Source of the DNA: Marisa cornuarietis
Lineage: Eukaryota; Mollusca; Gastropoda; Architaenioglossa; Ampullariidae
Assembly: GCA_004794655.1 (NCBI GenBank)
Contig: SMMW01000634.1
Location: 2,390,501-2,454,500, forward strand
Length of the DNA: 64,000 nucleotides
Direction: 5' to 3'
In this document: one piece after another, positions 25,464 through 36,566 of the stretch
Layout: every line of letters starts with the position of its first letter
Numbering within the stretch: the stretch's first letter is position 1
Made by a program: the position numbers and the translations under genes
The notes under the pieces: generated by a model
Database searches by the model: none
Seen by the model: only the letters and a program-made list of their open reading frames with translations
What the model was told of the DNA's origin: nothing

Positions 25464-27574
25464 GAGAGGAAAGGAAGATAAGAGTTAAGGTATAATTGAA
25501 ATAAAGTGAAGAACGAGCCTCCCTCTATCAGTACACAGAACTTGAGAGCGACATGGCAGCCCCCTGTCCACCCTAGCAAAGCTCGAAGAATATCCACCAA
25601 AGTGTTTTTTTTTTTTAATAAAAGAGGGAGGATGCTATGCATGGTTGCCCTGGTGAGGTCGTCACGCATGACCACGTGAAGTCTTTGTAGGCGGGCGAGT
25701 GGGTCGGGCAGTGTCGGCTGACGATTGACAGGTCTGAGAGTGGTTGAGGCTCAGGAAGGAAGGAAGGGGAAGTGAGAGGGTGGGAACGTAATACGCCGTT
25801 TCTATTTATGGAAGCCTCCTACATACAAACATTTATGTCCACGTGGCGTACTGCTCACGTCTGCACACAGCGCATGCGCGCAAACATTCCTGACGCCATC
25901 TTCTTGGCGCTCACTTAGCCCTCCACTAAAATGGAACCTGCAAAATAACGTAAACTTTTTATCATGTCTCACACTACTGGTGTTTATCCTTCCCTTCTAC
26001 TACTCTGTATGTTTGTATATACAGATGTGCGCCTGTGTGTTAGTCCCGCTGTCTGCCGATAAGTACATGTATAATAATTCACTTGTAAAGGAAGAACCAC
26101 ATGAGAACAATACTGTCGCAACTTATGTAAAACACAATATTGTTTGTGAACGAAACTGTTGAACCTTCTCTCAATCCTGGCGACATATTGAATAAACTTG
26201 ATCTTGGATGTCAGTCAGCCTTGACAAGTGTGATTTTGTGAAGTGGAAGTAAAACGCGTGCGTGTAAAACACTCATGGGTTTGTTTGTGCGTGAATACGG
26301 AGTGTCCATGAACAAGCAGCTTTTAGATGCATTGTTTTCTGTTGTTGTTTTTTTTTGTCAGAGAGTTTCCTGTCTTGTTTTACTACAAAGCTGTGAATAT
26401 AAAGAAAATGCACTCATGCTGTTATACCTTTAGTTCCGCACTGTCTGCCCTATTGGGAAGAGCAAGGAAAAGCTGGACTTCCGCTTGCCTCTTCCAAAAA
26501 CTGAAAGATGGCCAATGCCATTGTCACAAATGTTTTCAAAATGAAGAATTCCATTAAACGGATTAAAATATGTTGTGACTTGAAATATGTGTCCAATCAC
26601 AGAATCAAATAAATTCTATAGTGTCAGGAAACCATGTATATTATATATATTAAAAACCACTCTCCGAGCCAAAAGATTTTTTCAAGAAAAAAGTATAGTT
26701 GCAGACAATATGCTTCAGTAGAGGAAAATTACTATTTTCCGTAGACTTGCAGTTTTAAAAACGTTCTTTACTTCGTCCAAGAATCGGATATAATATATGA
26801 CTTCTGGAGGTTTGAAAGGGACGTCTGTTTTTTTTCCTTTATAAAGTTAGACTAGGAGCCTCAAAATAAAAATGGATGTGTCCAGTGGGAACCATTTGAG
26901 AATCTGTTTCTTGTTTACGGGGAAAGAAATGTAAGGACTGAGGCATTTGGTTAAAACTTTGTCTGATCCTGTATGAAAGAGAAGACAGCTAAAGGTCCCA
27001 TTGGCATAAAAAATGAGGGTACATGGAAAGTAACCCTGTATATCGTTAAGTAGACTGTTCTTAAACTTTGAAGTTTGGCTTGTGTGTCAAGCAGGCTGGA
27101 ATAATACTATTTGTTTTAAAGATGTTTTAATGTACAGTATTTCAAGTGTTTGAGTTATATCTTCTAGATTCATACCATGCAAACCCACCTCTCTTTCTTC
27201 TGTCTCTCTCTCTCTCCTCATATAAATATATATGCTTGCTTTTTACGTATTACACAACTCCTTGCTGGTTAATGAATTTATTACTTCTCTAAATGCAATG
27301 TGAACATATACTAGTAGTACCATTCACTGCTTAGAGATTGATAAAAATTTCAATAGCTGACACTGATAACATTGCAACAGTACTATGAGAATACGTGTCA
27401 AAAGTCGAGTGTTATATCCCCTTTACGATGGGAGTTTTGCTTTCAGCAATGATGTACAGTAGTCCCAAACCTTGAGACTTCACGGGAATAAATGCATTTA
27501 TTTCGGTTAGGTTTGTTTTGTTTTAGCGGTGCACATATCGTCTATGTCTCTCCCTTGCACAATTTTCTAAGAAG
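25464..27574. other. No gene seen
   Basis: AT-rich sequence with unsupported frames of at most 76 codons. No repeats beyond short TA and TC runs near 26640 and 27200. Confidence 0.5.
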
Positions 27575-27715
27575 GAGATACTGCAGGTTCGTTATCTGGA
27601 CCACACGGGCTTCGAACCGGCTTGAATGCGCAACAAGCCTCGGCCGCTGGTGTTCTGACTACGTATGTGCGCGGCTATACTCTCAACCACACCTTTCACC
27701 CCACCAGCTGCGATG
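27575..27715 (-). mobile_element. Possible tRNA-like repeat head
   Basis: On the minus strand GTGGTTGAGAGTATAGCCG (A-box-like) is followed about 60 nt later by CCGGTTCGAAGCCCG, a good B-box match. The intervening sequence does not fold into an obvious cloverleaf, so a tRNA gene is not called. Confidence 0.3.
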
Positions 27716-27757
27716 GAGGAAGACTGATAGTAAACAGTTCGAAATGCTGCTGGTATT

Positions 27758-27869
<112 letters not shown>

Positions 27870-28148
27870 GGGGTGAGAGAGAGAAAGAACTACATATATG
27901 CTTCTGAACGTGCCCTCGTGCCATTTGTCTTCTGTAAATTTTGTCGCTAAAAATGGCCTTGTAAGCTCTGGTTTCGCATTCAGCACATAATAAGCTTTGC
28001 TTCGGGTCGAGGCAGCGGAGTGTTGCTGTTGACTTACAGAAACGGCCTTCCACCGCCATGACTTCAGCTAATTAAACATCAAGCACAAATAAGGTAGTTG
28101 TTGCAAGCTGCTGTAAATCATCTGTCTCGCGACCGCGTGTCGTGTTGC

Positions 28149-28208
28149 TGACGAACTTACTGTTGACGCGCGGCAGTCTGACGGACTTGCTGTTGACGCG
28201 CGGCAGTC
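28149..28208 (+). repeat. 2 x 30-bp tandem duplication
   Basis: Units 28149..28178 and 28179..28208 differ at two positions. Both end TGTTGACGCGCGGCAGTC. A tRNA B-box-like GGTTCAATTCC lies just downstream near 28250. Confidence 0.92.
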
Positions 28209-28835
28209 CTCCAGCAGACCGGCTGTGACTTTCGTTGGGCGACGCGTGGGTTCAATTCCGATTATTTCTGTGATCAGCATCAAACCCAAGCCAAGCCCCA
28301 AACTCCGATTCTAATTTATGCAGTAACCTTAGTTGTACAGTTCTACCTGTGTCGCTCTTTGTCATTTCTATACTGGTTCATATGACACTGCGAGTCTGCG
28401 AGTACTAAGGTGGATGCGAGGTTACTTCAGAATTTTTATTACAGCGGGCGCACAGGGTCTATCCAGCAGTTTTACATCAGAGAATTGTATCGCAAGTCGC
28501 TCAGCCAGGTAGGAAAATAATAGTCGCAGGTTGGCCTTCAGGCACAGCAGGTGAGCCGGTGCCACTTCTCTGTGTCGAGAGTCGAGCTGCCATGAGGAGC
28601 CGTGGTTGTTGACTATGTTGTAGGTAAATGATCAAACGCTTGAGGCGCGGGAATCGAGTCACAGTCAATAGTTTGTTTCCAGGACGCCGCGGGCTGAAGC
28701 ACGAAACGACCTTTGGCCTTCGGCATTTTAGCGACTGCATCTGCCGAAAATTTGCACAGGGCGTTCAGGTGTGACGCGATTTATTCTGGGAAAATATCTT
28801 ATTGAGTTGCCTGCACGATGTTTGCTGCATTATTT
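28209..28835. other. No gene seen
   Basis: Short frames only. A B-box-like GGTTCAATTCC near 28250 has no convincing A box, so no RNA gene is called. Confidence 0.45.
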
Positions 28836-28926
28836 CACCACCACCACCACCACCACCACCACCACCACCACCACCACCACCACCACCACCACCACCACCA
28901 CCACCACCACCACCACCACCACCACC
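28836..28926 (+). repeat. (CAC)30 trinucleotide repeat
   Basis: 91 bp of uninterrupted CAC. A surrounding 65-codon frame would read as poly-proline but has no other support as a gene. Confidence 0.98.
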
Positions 28927-29257
28927 TGTTACAGCTGCTATTGTTGCTGAGACAAGATATGAACAGCTTTTTAGCCATAGAGACGTAATCTTCCTTTGAT
29001 GATCTCATTGTGTCATTTTCCGACTAAAAATCATTAGACTATCGATGACAGGAATAAACTCCAGAACACCCTCTGCTTTGGTTTTTCTAAGGTATTTGGA
29101 TTTCCACCTGGAATATTTAATTCTACATTTCGACATCCCAACGATTGATGTGAACACAGGGGATACCGTATATCAATGTTTTTTTTTCAATGTCAAACAC
29201 CTGTATGACAACGGTAAGGTGCTTCACACCTTCAAAGATGAGTTGTAGGTTTCTTTC

Positions 29258-29690
29258 TAGCGCTCTTCAAAGTCCGTTGGACGGGTCATGTCATCAGGAT
29301 AGAAGGACACCGCATCTCTTGCCTACTGCTGTACAGCGAATTAATAATAATAATAATAATAAATGAAGATTTGTATAGCTCATATTCACACTCATAGAGA
29401 GAATGCTCGTAGCGCTTAAAAACAAGGAAGAGACATGGACTAAATGGATAGAACACGAGGGGCGTAAGAATAAACGACAATACTGACGACAAACAGAAAA
29501 CAAAGATGGAAAACACAAAAAGACACCAAGTAACAGAACATAGAAAATATAGGGATTCTGCAGAGAACGATGGTAGAAAATTAGAGGATGGCAAGAGGAA
29601 GGAAGGTCGCCCACGCAAACTCTACAAAGACACTTTGTAGGAGAATTCCCAGCGGTGCAACATCGAGTCAAAAGAACTGGAATCTTGTAC
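29258..29690 (+). mobile_element. Decayed non-LTR retrotransposon C-terminus, split by an insertion
   Basis: The text FKVRWTGHVIRIEGHRI...LLYSEL (29258..29343) continues after a 240-bp interruption as EDGKRKEGRPRKLYKDTL (29584..29637). It then reads stop-ENSQRCNIESKELESC. This is the familiar LRWTGHVxRMxDxRIPxQLLYGEL...GKRKxGRPRxRYKD ending of a LINE protein. Removing 29344..29583 restores continuous reading across the break. The copy also holds stops and is inactive. Confidence 0.8.
29344..29583 (-). mobile_element. 240-bp SINE-like insertion with (TTA)n tail inside the LINE relic
   Basis: The interrupting segment is flanked by AATTA at 29339..29343 and 29579..29583, consistent with a short target-site duplication. 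On the minus strand it ends in a (TTA)n array (29344..29362), preceded by text with the mollusc-repeat look ...AAGCGCTACGAGCATTC.... A trinucleotide 3' tail is typical of elements mobilised by LINE machinery. No A/B box was identified with confidence, so the element class is inferred from size, tail and duplication. Confidence 0.6.
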
Positions 29691-30343
29691 AAAAAACGAT
29701 GTGGATCCTTACACTTCATGATTTCTTTGCCATACGCGTAAAACTACGACTAGTAGTCCGATTAAGCTTGTTTTAAAATGTATAAGGGCCTCTTCAAACT
29801 TGAGGCTTATTTTTGGTATAGAATACGACCATTTGTTAGCTTGTTTAGTCATCACAGTGAACGAGGGACAAAGAGAGAATTGATTCGAATATTTGAAAAG
29901 AAAGGTCATTATAGTCATAACAGTGGAGGTAGAAATGATCCAGTCAACGAAGTCTGCTGAGAAAAGATTTACTATCAAAGAATCACAAAAACATGGCGAG
30001 ATTGGCATCGGTGAACATTACATGAAACTATTTGTTTAGGAAAAACTCTCAGACAGATTTTAGATAAGGTACCGCCGTTTCGTGTGGGTGCTGGAATATA
30101 TCAAAGGATGATAGACAATCAGTCCTGAAGTTTATGCTCAATTCGTGTAAGTGGTTTTGCAGTAACAGCGAATGCGCACTGAATATCGCACTGACATGAC
30201 ATTGTGAGGAAACAGTTTACAACCAGTCACACGAAGGTGAAAGGAATGAAATTCCCGCCAGTCTTTGTTCAGGACACAATCTGTGGATGTTTACTTGCAC
30301 GTACTGCACGCGCACAGTCTGCCAGTCTCTAGGCGCAAACAGG

Positions 30344-30344
<1 letters not shown>

Positions 30345-30396
<52 letters not shown>
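30345..30396 (+). repeat. (CA)n microsatellite
   Basis: Perfect CA array of 26 units. Confidence 0.98.
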
Positions 30397-30397
<1 letters not shown>

Positions 30398-30761
30398 TAT
30401 TCTGCCTTAAGGTTTGTCTCTATTGATATTCTTAGCTTTTCAGTAATCTGCTGAAGGAAATGTAGGAGTGTGCAGATTTGAAAATGTATTTTATCTCAAT
30501 GAATGACAGCACGAGAAATAACTGCTGGAAATTAATGGCCGACAGAGAGAGAGAGAGAGAAATAGAGGCAGAGAAAGAGAGAGAATTGAATTTTTATTAC
30601 GAGGCCATTGGCCTATATGTATAGGGTTATAAACTGTAGCAAACCACAAATCATCCGTGGTGAATGACTATATCTACATTTTATATACAAACCACTCACA
30701 ACATCACACTCAGTCTTTCTTGTCGTTACGCATGGCATAATACTATTGCCACTGACCATGT

Positions 30762-30763
<2 letters not shown>

Positions 30764-30814
<51 letters not shown>

Positions 30815-30838
30815 AGAGAGAGAGAAAGAGAGGGAGAG
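30764..30838 (+). repeat. (GT)n then (GA)n microsatellite
   Basis: About 23 GT units followed by an imperfect GA run. Confidence 0.97.
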
Positions 30839-31745
30839 CTACTGTAAAACATTTGCTGTAAAAAAATAGTTCCACATTTTATAACAAGTGCAAGTGTGTC
30901 ACAGAGCATTTCTGGGCATCTGGCTGGAAGCTGTTCGAGGTACGAAACTATGAAAGTTAGTGCAGCAGAAACCTTTTTTTTCCTTCAAGTGCTCAAAGCT
31001 TCAAGATCGCTAAGGTAACAGCGACTTTATAGGTTTACCTATGCTAGAAGGTGGCTGCAAGGATTACTTGCCAGACTGTAGCCCTTCCCATAAGACCTAG
31101 CGCACTATGTTTCGACATGGCCATTGTGTGCGATTCTCATTAAAATAAGATGAGGAAGTTTGCAGCTTTTAAACTTATTTGTTAAGCATGTTTTCTCCTT
31201 TTTTGACTCACCCATTGTTTGGATTTGGGTAGGTTTCAAAGCTTTGTTTTAGATGTAGAAACCACACTTGCAAGGAAGAATAAACCACATGGATCTTTCA
31301 AACTATCAACTCAAGCACAACAAAGATCAGTGATATGTAATATTATATATGATATGTAATGCTGATCAAATACTTTCTTGCATAATTAAGCTGTAATAAA
31401 AAAAATTAAATTACTATTATGAAATTTTAATCTTTGATTGCTTTTCTCTGTACTTTGTGTACTTAGTGAGATGTTTGTGATTAGTAGAGTTCGAAACAAT
31501 ATTGATTAGTATCAAAACATTTAGGAGAAATAGGAACGGATGAAAAGATGAAAGAAAATAATGAAACAAAGAAATAAACAAAAAGAGAGACAATAGTATA
31601 AAGGAAGTATGAAAGAGAAAAGAAAAAGAAGAAAACAAAAGAAAATGAGGAAAAACTAAAAGAGAGAAAGGAAAATCCACGGAAGGAATTATGTATTAAA
31701 ACAGATCAAGAGGACGGAGCGTTCAGTCTCCTGGCTTTGCCTGCA

Positions 31746-31767
31746 GGGTAGGGTAGGGTAGGTGGGG
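31746..31767 (+). other. G-quadruplex-capable G-tract cluster
   Basis: Four runs of three or more G separated by TA, TA and TAGGT fit the G3N1-7 rule. The pentamer GGGTA occurs three times in tandem. It is too short to be interstitial telomere. Confidence 0.6.
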
Positions 31768-31990
31768 TGTTGGAGGACCAGGATGCTAAGCCAAGGGGAT
31801 TAACACCGCAGGGCCTCGTTTGTATGTGTCGTTGATAACGTAACGGCGGCAGGAACATCAAAGTGTGCTTAGCTAAGTGCTGATGGGCTCTGCAGGCTCC
31901 TAATTACTTCCCGCTGCTTAATGGTTCACTTGTCGTCCATCACCTCACAGACGTGACCTGCCGGGTCACCGCTTGTAGACCGTGTACCCC

Positions 31991-32230
31991 TGGTGGATTT
32001 TTCCAATCTCGCGCCTTTCATGACCTGGTGGACCGGTATCCAGTCTCGCATTATGGCCGCTGGTGCAGGTTCCCGGTCTCATGCCATGTCCACTGCTGCC
32101 CTGTGTCTCTTCATCTGCACACCAGTGCATGTTCCCAGTATCATATGTCTCTCATGTCATCATGCACAGTGGTGCATGTTTCTAGTCTTTGTCGTGATAT
32201 GTATACCGGTGAATGTTGTTAACCTCAGGT
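31991..32230 (+). repeat. Degenerate tandem repeat, about 35-bp unit
   Basis: Units begin TGGTGGATTTTTCC (31991), TGGTGGACCGGTATCCAGTC (32026), TGGTGCAGGTTCCCGGTCTC (32061), AGTGCATGTTCCCAGTATC (32124), GGTGCATGTTTCTAGTC (32171) and GGTGAATGTTGTT (32208). Spacing is 35, 35, 62, 47 and 37 bp, so the array is decayed. Two overlapping open frames of about 90 codons across it look like by-products. Confidence 0.6.
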
Positions 32231-32976
32231 CTCTTCGGCATTTCCATGCTGTAGGCGATATGCAATAAGAATGGCGTCCCGTCGCTTTGCTGGCTGTAGG
32301 GTGCGAGCTCTCTGCTTTGGTTGTTGTTTTTCTGTGTTGTGCTTAGATTTTCCTGCCTGCGATCCTCATCATCGTCTTGGACTGTTTTTTCTTGCCTGGG
32401 GTCCTTTTTTTGTTTTTTTCTTCCCTCTTCGACTTTTCACTTTCTCGTCGACTTCTTCTGTAACGGTTTCCTCCTTTGTGAAAGATGCAGATGGAGGTTA
32501 AACGCGCCAGCCAAGTGCTTTTTCATGTGAATAAAGTGTTTTTTTTTCTTTCTGCTTCCTGGTGGCGATAGAACCAGTTATTTGATCTACGGTAGAAATT
32601 TTCCTGAGTAGTGATTAGTCTATTCATGCAGATGAAATAATGGACCATCCGAGCTGTGCATCTAAGCTACAGAGTCGTAAATATCTTGGACTGTAAGGAC
32701 TGCTTGTTGAGCAGCAGCCCTGGTTTTTCTTTTCATATAAAATTCTGCAGAACTCGTGTCTTACAGGTGTAATGTGTTGCTTGCTATTTTTTATATGTTT
32801 AAGTATGAGTCAGGGAAAGAGGAGAAGTGAGATATTTTGTGTGCACCGCATGTAGCTTTGGAATAATGCGCTTTAAAAATCAGCATCTATTTTTGTGTAA
32901 TTTATAATCTTGTATCCCTCATTCCTTTTTCTCTTTATTCTTCATCTCTTTCGTATTATTTCTATCACTCTTGCTG

Positions 32977-33072
<96 letters not shown>

Positions 33073-36000
33073 TATGTACGCTCTCGTCTATGCAAAGACG
33101 AGATTTACTGCCCTTGTAACCGTCTACATTTCTGTCCCTTATCCCTTTTCACCCCAGTTTCTTTTGTATTAAAATTCACCCATTGTTTCCTTTAAATACC
33201 GCCGAATCTACCCAGTCACCACCCACTTAACCCCACTCCACCCCGTAATAAAAGTAAGGCTGGGATCAGTAAAGACATTTAACTTTTTTTAAACTTGGTG
33301 AAACGAACTTTGCTTGTTTGAATGGTAACGGCTGGTTCAGACACTGAAGGGTAGAATCTACGCAGTTGGACGAATTTCCTGAAAGTTTTGAACCCTTCAT
33401 GTTTTTCATGGGCCTGTACTCTGGCCAAGTCATCGCGTTGAGAGTGCTTCCTTTAGCCCTGTTAACACTGAGACCTGCGCCATCGTCGTTAAGGTTTTTC
33501 CCCGCGAAAATTTACTGAAACGGGTTTCAAGAATTTTTTTTTCTTCCTTGACTATCAGTTAAAAGGTGGTTGGAATGATCTGAGAAAGGTCTTGGCAAGC
33601 AGTGTCTTCCAGGCAGCAGAGGTATTTGAAGGATGAGGTTAGCTGTTCATCGCTGTCTCTACACCGTCGCACTTTTAGACAACTTCTTGCAGATGACTGG
33701 CTGCCGGGGTCTCTGTATTTTTATACCTTTCTCCTTTCTAATATCTCTGTTTCAACAACTTAACACAGAACCACATAAAAGCGAGATATTAATAGATTTT
33801 GTCTTGAACTCTTGAACCATGCCGCCACTTACAACACGACAGAGCAAAATATTTGAAAGAAAACAGTCTTGGGTTGTAACGGTTGTCTTGTAAATTATTA
33901 TTAATACCTTAACTAATTAATTTACAATTTACTTCAGTACTTAACGCGAACTTCCCGGTCCTCCTGTTTGACTTGTCTCTTATTCCTTTAGCTCACTGTT
34001 ATTTTTTTCCGCTGTTTGATTGTTCCATTGTCGTGGCAAATGTTGTTCAGTTTTCTCTCTATTTTTGCAAATTTTTGTGTCCCGTTTTCTGGTCTTGCAG
34101 AATTGTCCACTTCTATTCACATTTTCTCTGACTTTGATCCATCTGCTCCGCTTTCAGGTGATGTATCGGGCATTCGCGTGACTTTGCGAGATTGCATTGC
34201 AAAGCCGTGAGAACTTGGGATTTCCGCTGCCGCAATTCTTGAAACTTGTCGGTGTCGGTGATAGACTGTAGCGGGACTGCTTCTCAAGAAAACTCAACGG
34301 GAGACGATTCTTTTACGTATCCGTTGAAGAGATGAAGGTTAGGGCAAGACTAAGGGAAACACAAAATCTTGACAAAAGAATGCGAGCAACCATCCTCTTT
34401 CGCTGCATCCTGTAATAAGCGCAGCAAGTTGTTGCTTGTCCGTGCGTGGAGAAGAGCCCCGAAAAGGAGGAAGGAGTTGAAAGTTTCCAGAAATTAACCC
34501 CAGCGAAGTTGAGAAGATAATTTGTCACCGCTTCCGACAGGCGGCGCGGCAAGTTTGCCGCAGTCAGGACAACGGGGCTGTACTGGGGAAGACTGCGATG
34601 GCGACAAGACTTGCGTCTGTGGAAGGCGAGGACCAGAGCTGTTATCTTCTTCGATAATCTGAACGACAACAGCGCTTTTTCAATCACGATTTTTGTTAAT
34701 GATATTTTTCAAAATCTCCTTGTCGGTAAAATTTGCTTTTCTAGCATAGTTTGCTGCCATTTTTTGAAAGAACAAGAAAAAAAACGGAAGCAGGAAATGT
34801 GCAGCTTCCTAAGCAAACGCATGCGCAGTAACGTAGGGCAAAATGGTGCCTCTGCTACTGTGCGAACACAGGTGTTGGGCAGCGAGCGTTCGCCACACAG
34901 GAAATGTTTGAATGCTCGATAACAGAATCGGCAGGTTTGAAGAATTGAAGGAAAAAGAGAACTAGCTATGGAATGAACGTGATATACATGTGTAAAGTTA
35001 AACATTTATTTAAAATTATCTGAAGCATGGTTACAGATGAAAAAAAATTTGGAATGTTAAATTTTCTGCTTTCCTGTTAATCGCTCTAATTATGCACTAA
35101 CTTACTTACTCACGCACTTGGATATCAGATTTCTAAAAAAAAAATTCCGAAACGCATTAGAACTGGAACTTTTCGTTCATTAAAGAGACACAGAAGGTTA
35201 TGATGATGGTGCAAGATCGTTTGAGGTAAAAAACCCCAGAGAAGTGAATGAATCTGTTAATACTTATTAAATACTAATCAGCACTCCACCGGCTGCTTAA
35301 ATTTATAAAAATAAAAAATAAAAAATACAGACTATCAACCTGTGGTCACCTCCCCTACCATCCCCGGCATGTTTAGATTGAGTGTAGAGTAGTAGACGAA
35401 CAGTGTGTAAACTGTATATGATCACGAAATATACGCCTTTGAATTAGTCTAGGTTTCAAATGAACTTTTCAAAGAATAAAGTGTCAAAAATCAACACTTT
35501 GTAAACTCTTCTGTCTAAATATTTACAACGGAATTTTAATATTTGCAGCCTAGCTTTCGAGTAGAGTTTGAGTGGAATAATGACTACTAGTACTGTATGT
35601 GTACTACAGGTAGCAGAGTAGAGAATCCGGGAAGTGATGTTTAACATTTTAACTTGTTAAAATTTATATTTGCAATATGCGAGTTTTTGCATTTATTACA
35701 GAGCTTTCGACTGGGATGTTGCGAAGAACTTTGATGCATTTTCAGTTGTAACTTTAAAATAAAATACATATTCCCTACTTTCAATATTGTGTAATTAGAA
35801 GCATGGGAGTTCTTATTTCGCTCTGTAGCAGATATCAGGCAATCTAATGTTTTGAATGGTATGTCTAATCAGTGCATGGTAAATAAATAAAAACAATCTG
35901 TTTATATAATGTTGATGTAAGTTATTTCTATTGCGTTTCTCTCCACTAGTGAAAGTGGAAGGAGAGCAAACATTTGTTGCAGCTAACGACATGTCAACAG

Positions 36001-36353
36001 ACTCCCGTGCAATTTGTCTATGAAACACAAACAAAGCCTACACAATTTTTAACTTATTCAAACTCTTAATGAGATTCTGAAGCATCTTTAAAGATCCTTG
36101 TGTGTCATTTTAATTTGACCACTTTCAGACTGACGCAGATATCCAATATGTACAAAAATATACCACGTGGCGTGACATGTGGTTTGTGTGAGCATCTGTA
36201 TTTCAAGCTAACGATTGGTGTGCTGTTCCTGAGGCATAGGGTGAGTACATTAGTGTTTATTGTGTTGGAGGATAATAAGGTCTAATCCTTGCCCCGATCG
36301 TGTAACGATAATTGCCTGTGACCAGTACCTGGACGTTCATGCCTTGCCTTGTA
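32231..36353. other. Non-genic interval
   Basis: Beyond the (CA)n at 32978 I recognise nothing. Frames of 124 (34313..34687, minus), 103 and 98 codons lack domains. A pyrimidine-rich stretch lies at 32380..32470. Confidence 0.5.
32978..33071 (+). repeat. (CA)n microsatellite
   Basis: 94 bp of perfect CA, the longest uninterrupted dinucleotide array in the window. Confidence 0.98.
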
Positions 36354-36365
36354 CCCCATTTTGTA

Positions 36366-36566
36366 GGTAGGGCGGTCCGGTGGCGCAACGGTTAGCGCCT
36401 GTCACCAATACAGTGAAGTTTGGCTGTCCTGGGTTCGTTTCTCGTCTCGGGCACGCTGTTCTTTCTCTGCATGTGGCATCTGTTTAGAGGGCTGGCTGCC
36501 TTGCCGTGATATAGCCTTAGTTGCTGGTTCGGCGTAAAACAACAATTACCCCCCCCCCATTTTGTA
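36366..36566 (+). mobile_element. tRNA-derived SINE with 12-bp target-site duplication
   Basis: The insertion is flanked by CCCCATTTTGTA at 36354..36365 and 36555..36566. Its head contains an A-box-like TGGCGCAACGG (36381..36391) and a B-box-like GGTTCGTTTCT (36432..36442), spaced as in a Pol III tRNA promoter. A body with GGCTGGCTGCC and a tail ending GGCGTAAAACAACAATTA plus a C run follow. The 3' part resembles the minus-strand copy at 25297..25463. An exact duplication suggests a fairly recent insertion. Confidence 0.8.

Larger units (their letters stand above)
29691..31745. other. Non-genic interval
   Basis: Two dinucleotide arrays (30345, 30764), (GA)n near 30543..30560 and a purine-rich tract at about 31535..31690. 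A 99-codon minus frame (29709..30008) lacks a domain; its start may still lie in decayed LINE sequence. Confidence 0.5.

Noticed and set aside
28802..28999. Poly-proline open frame
   Set aside because: It is the translation of the (CAC)30 array.
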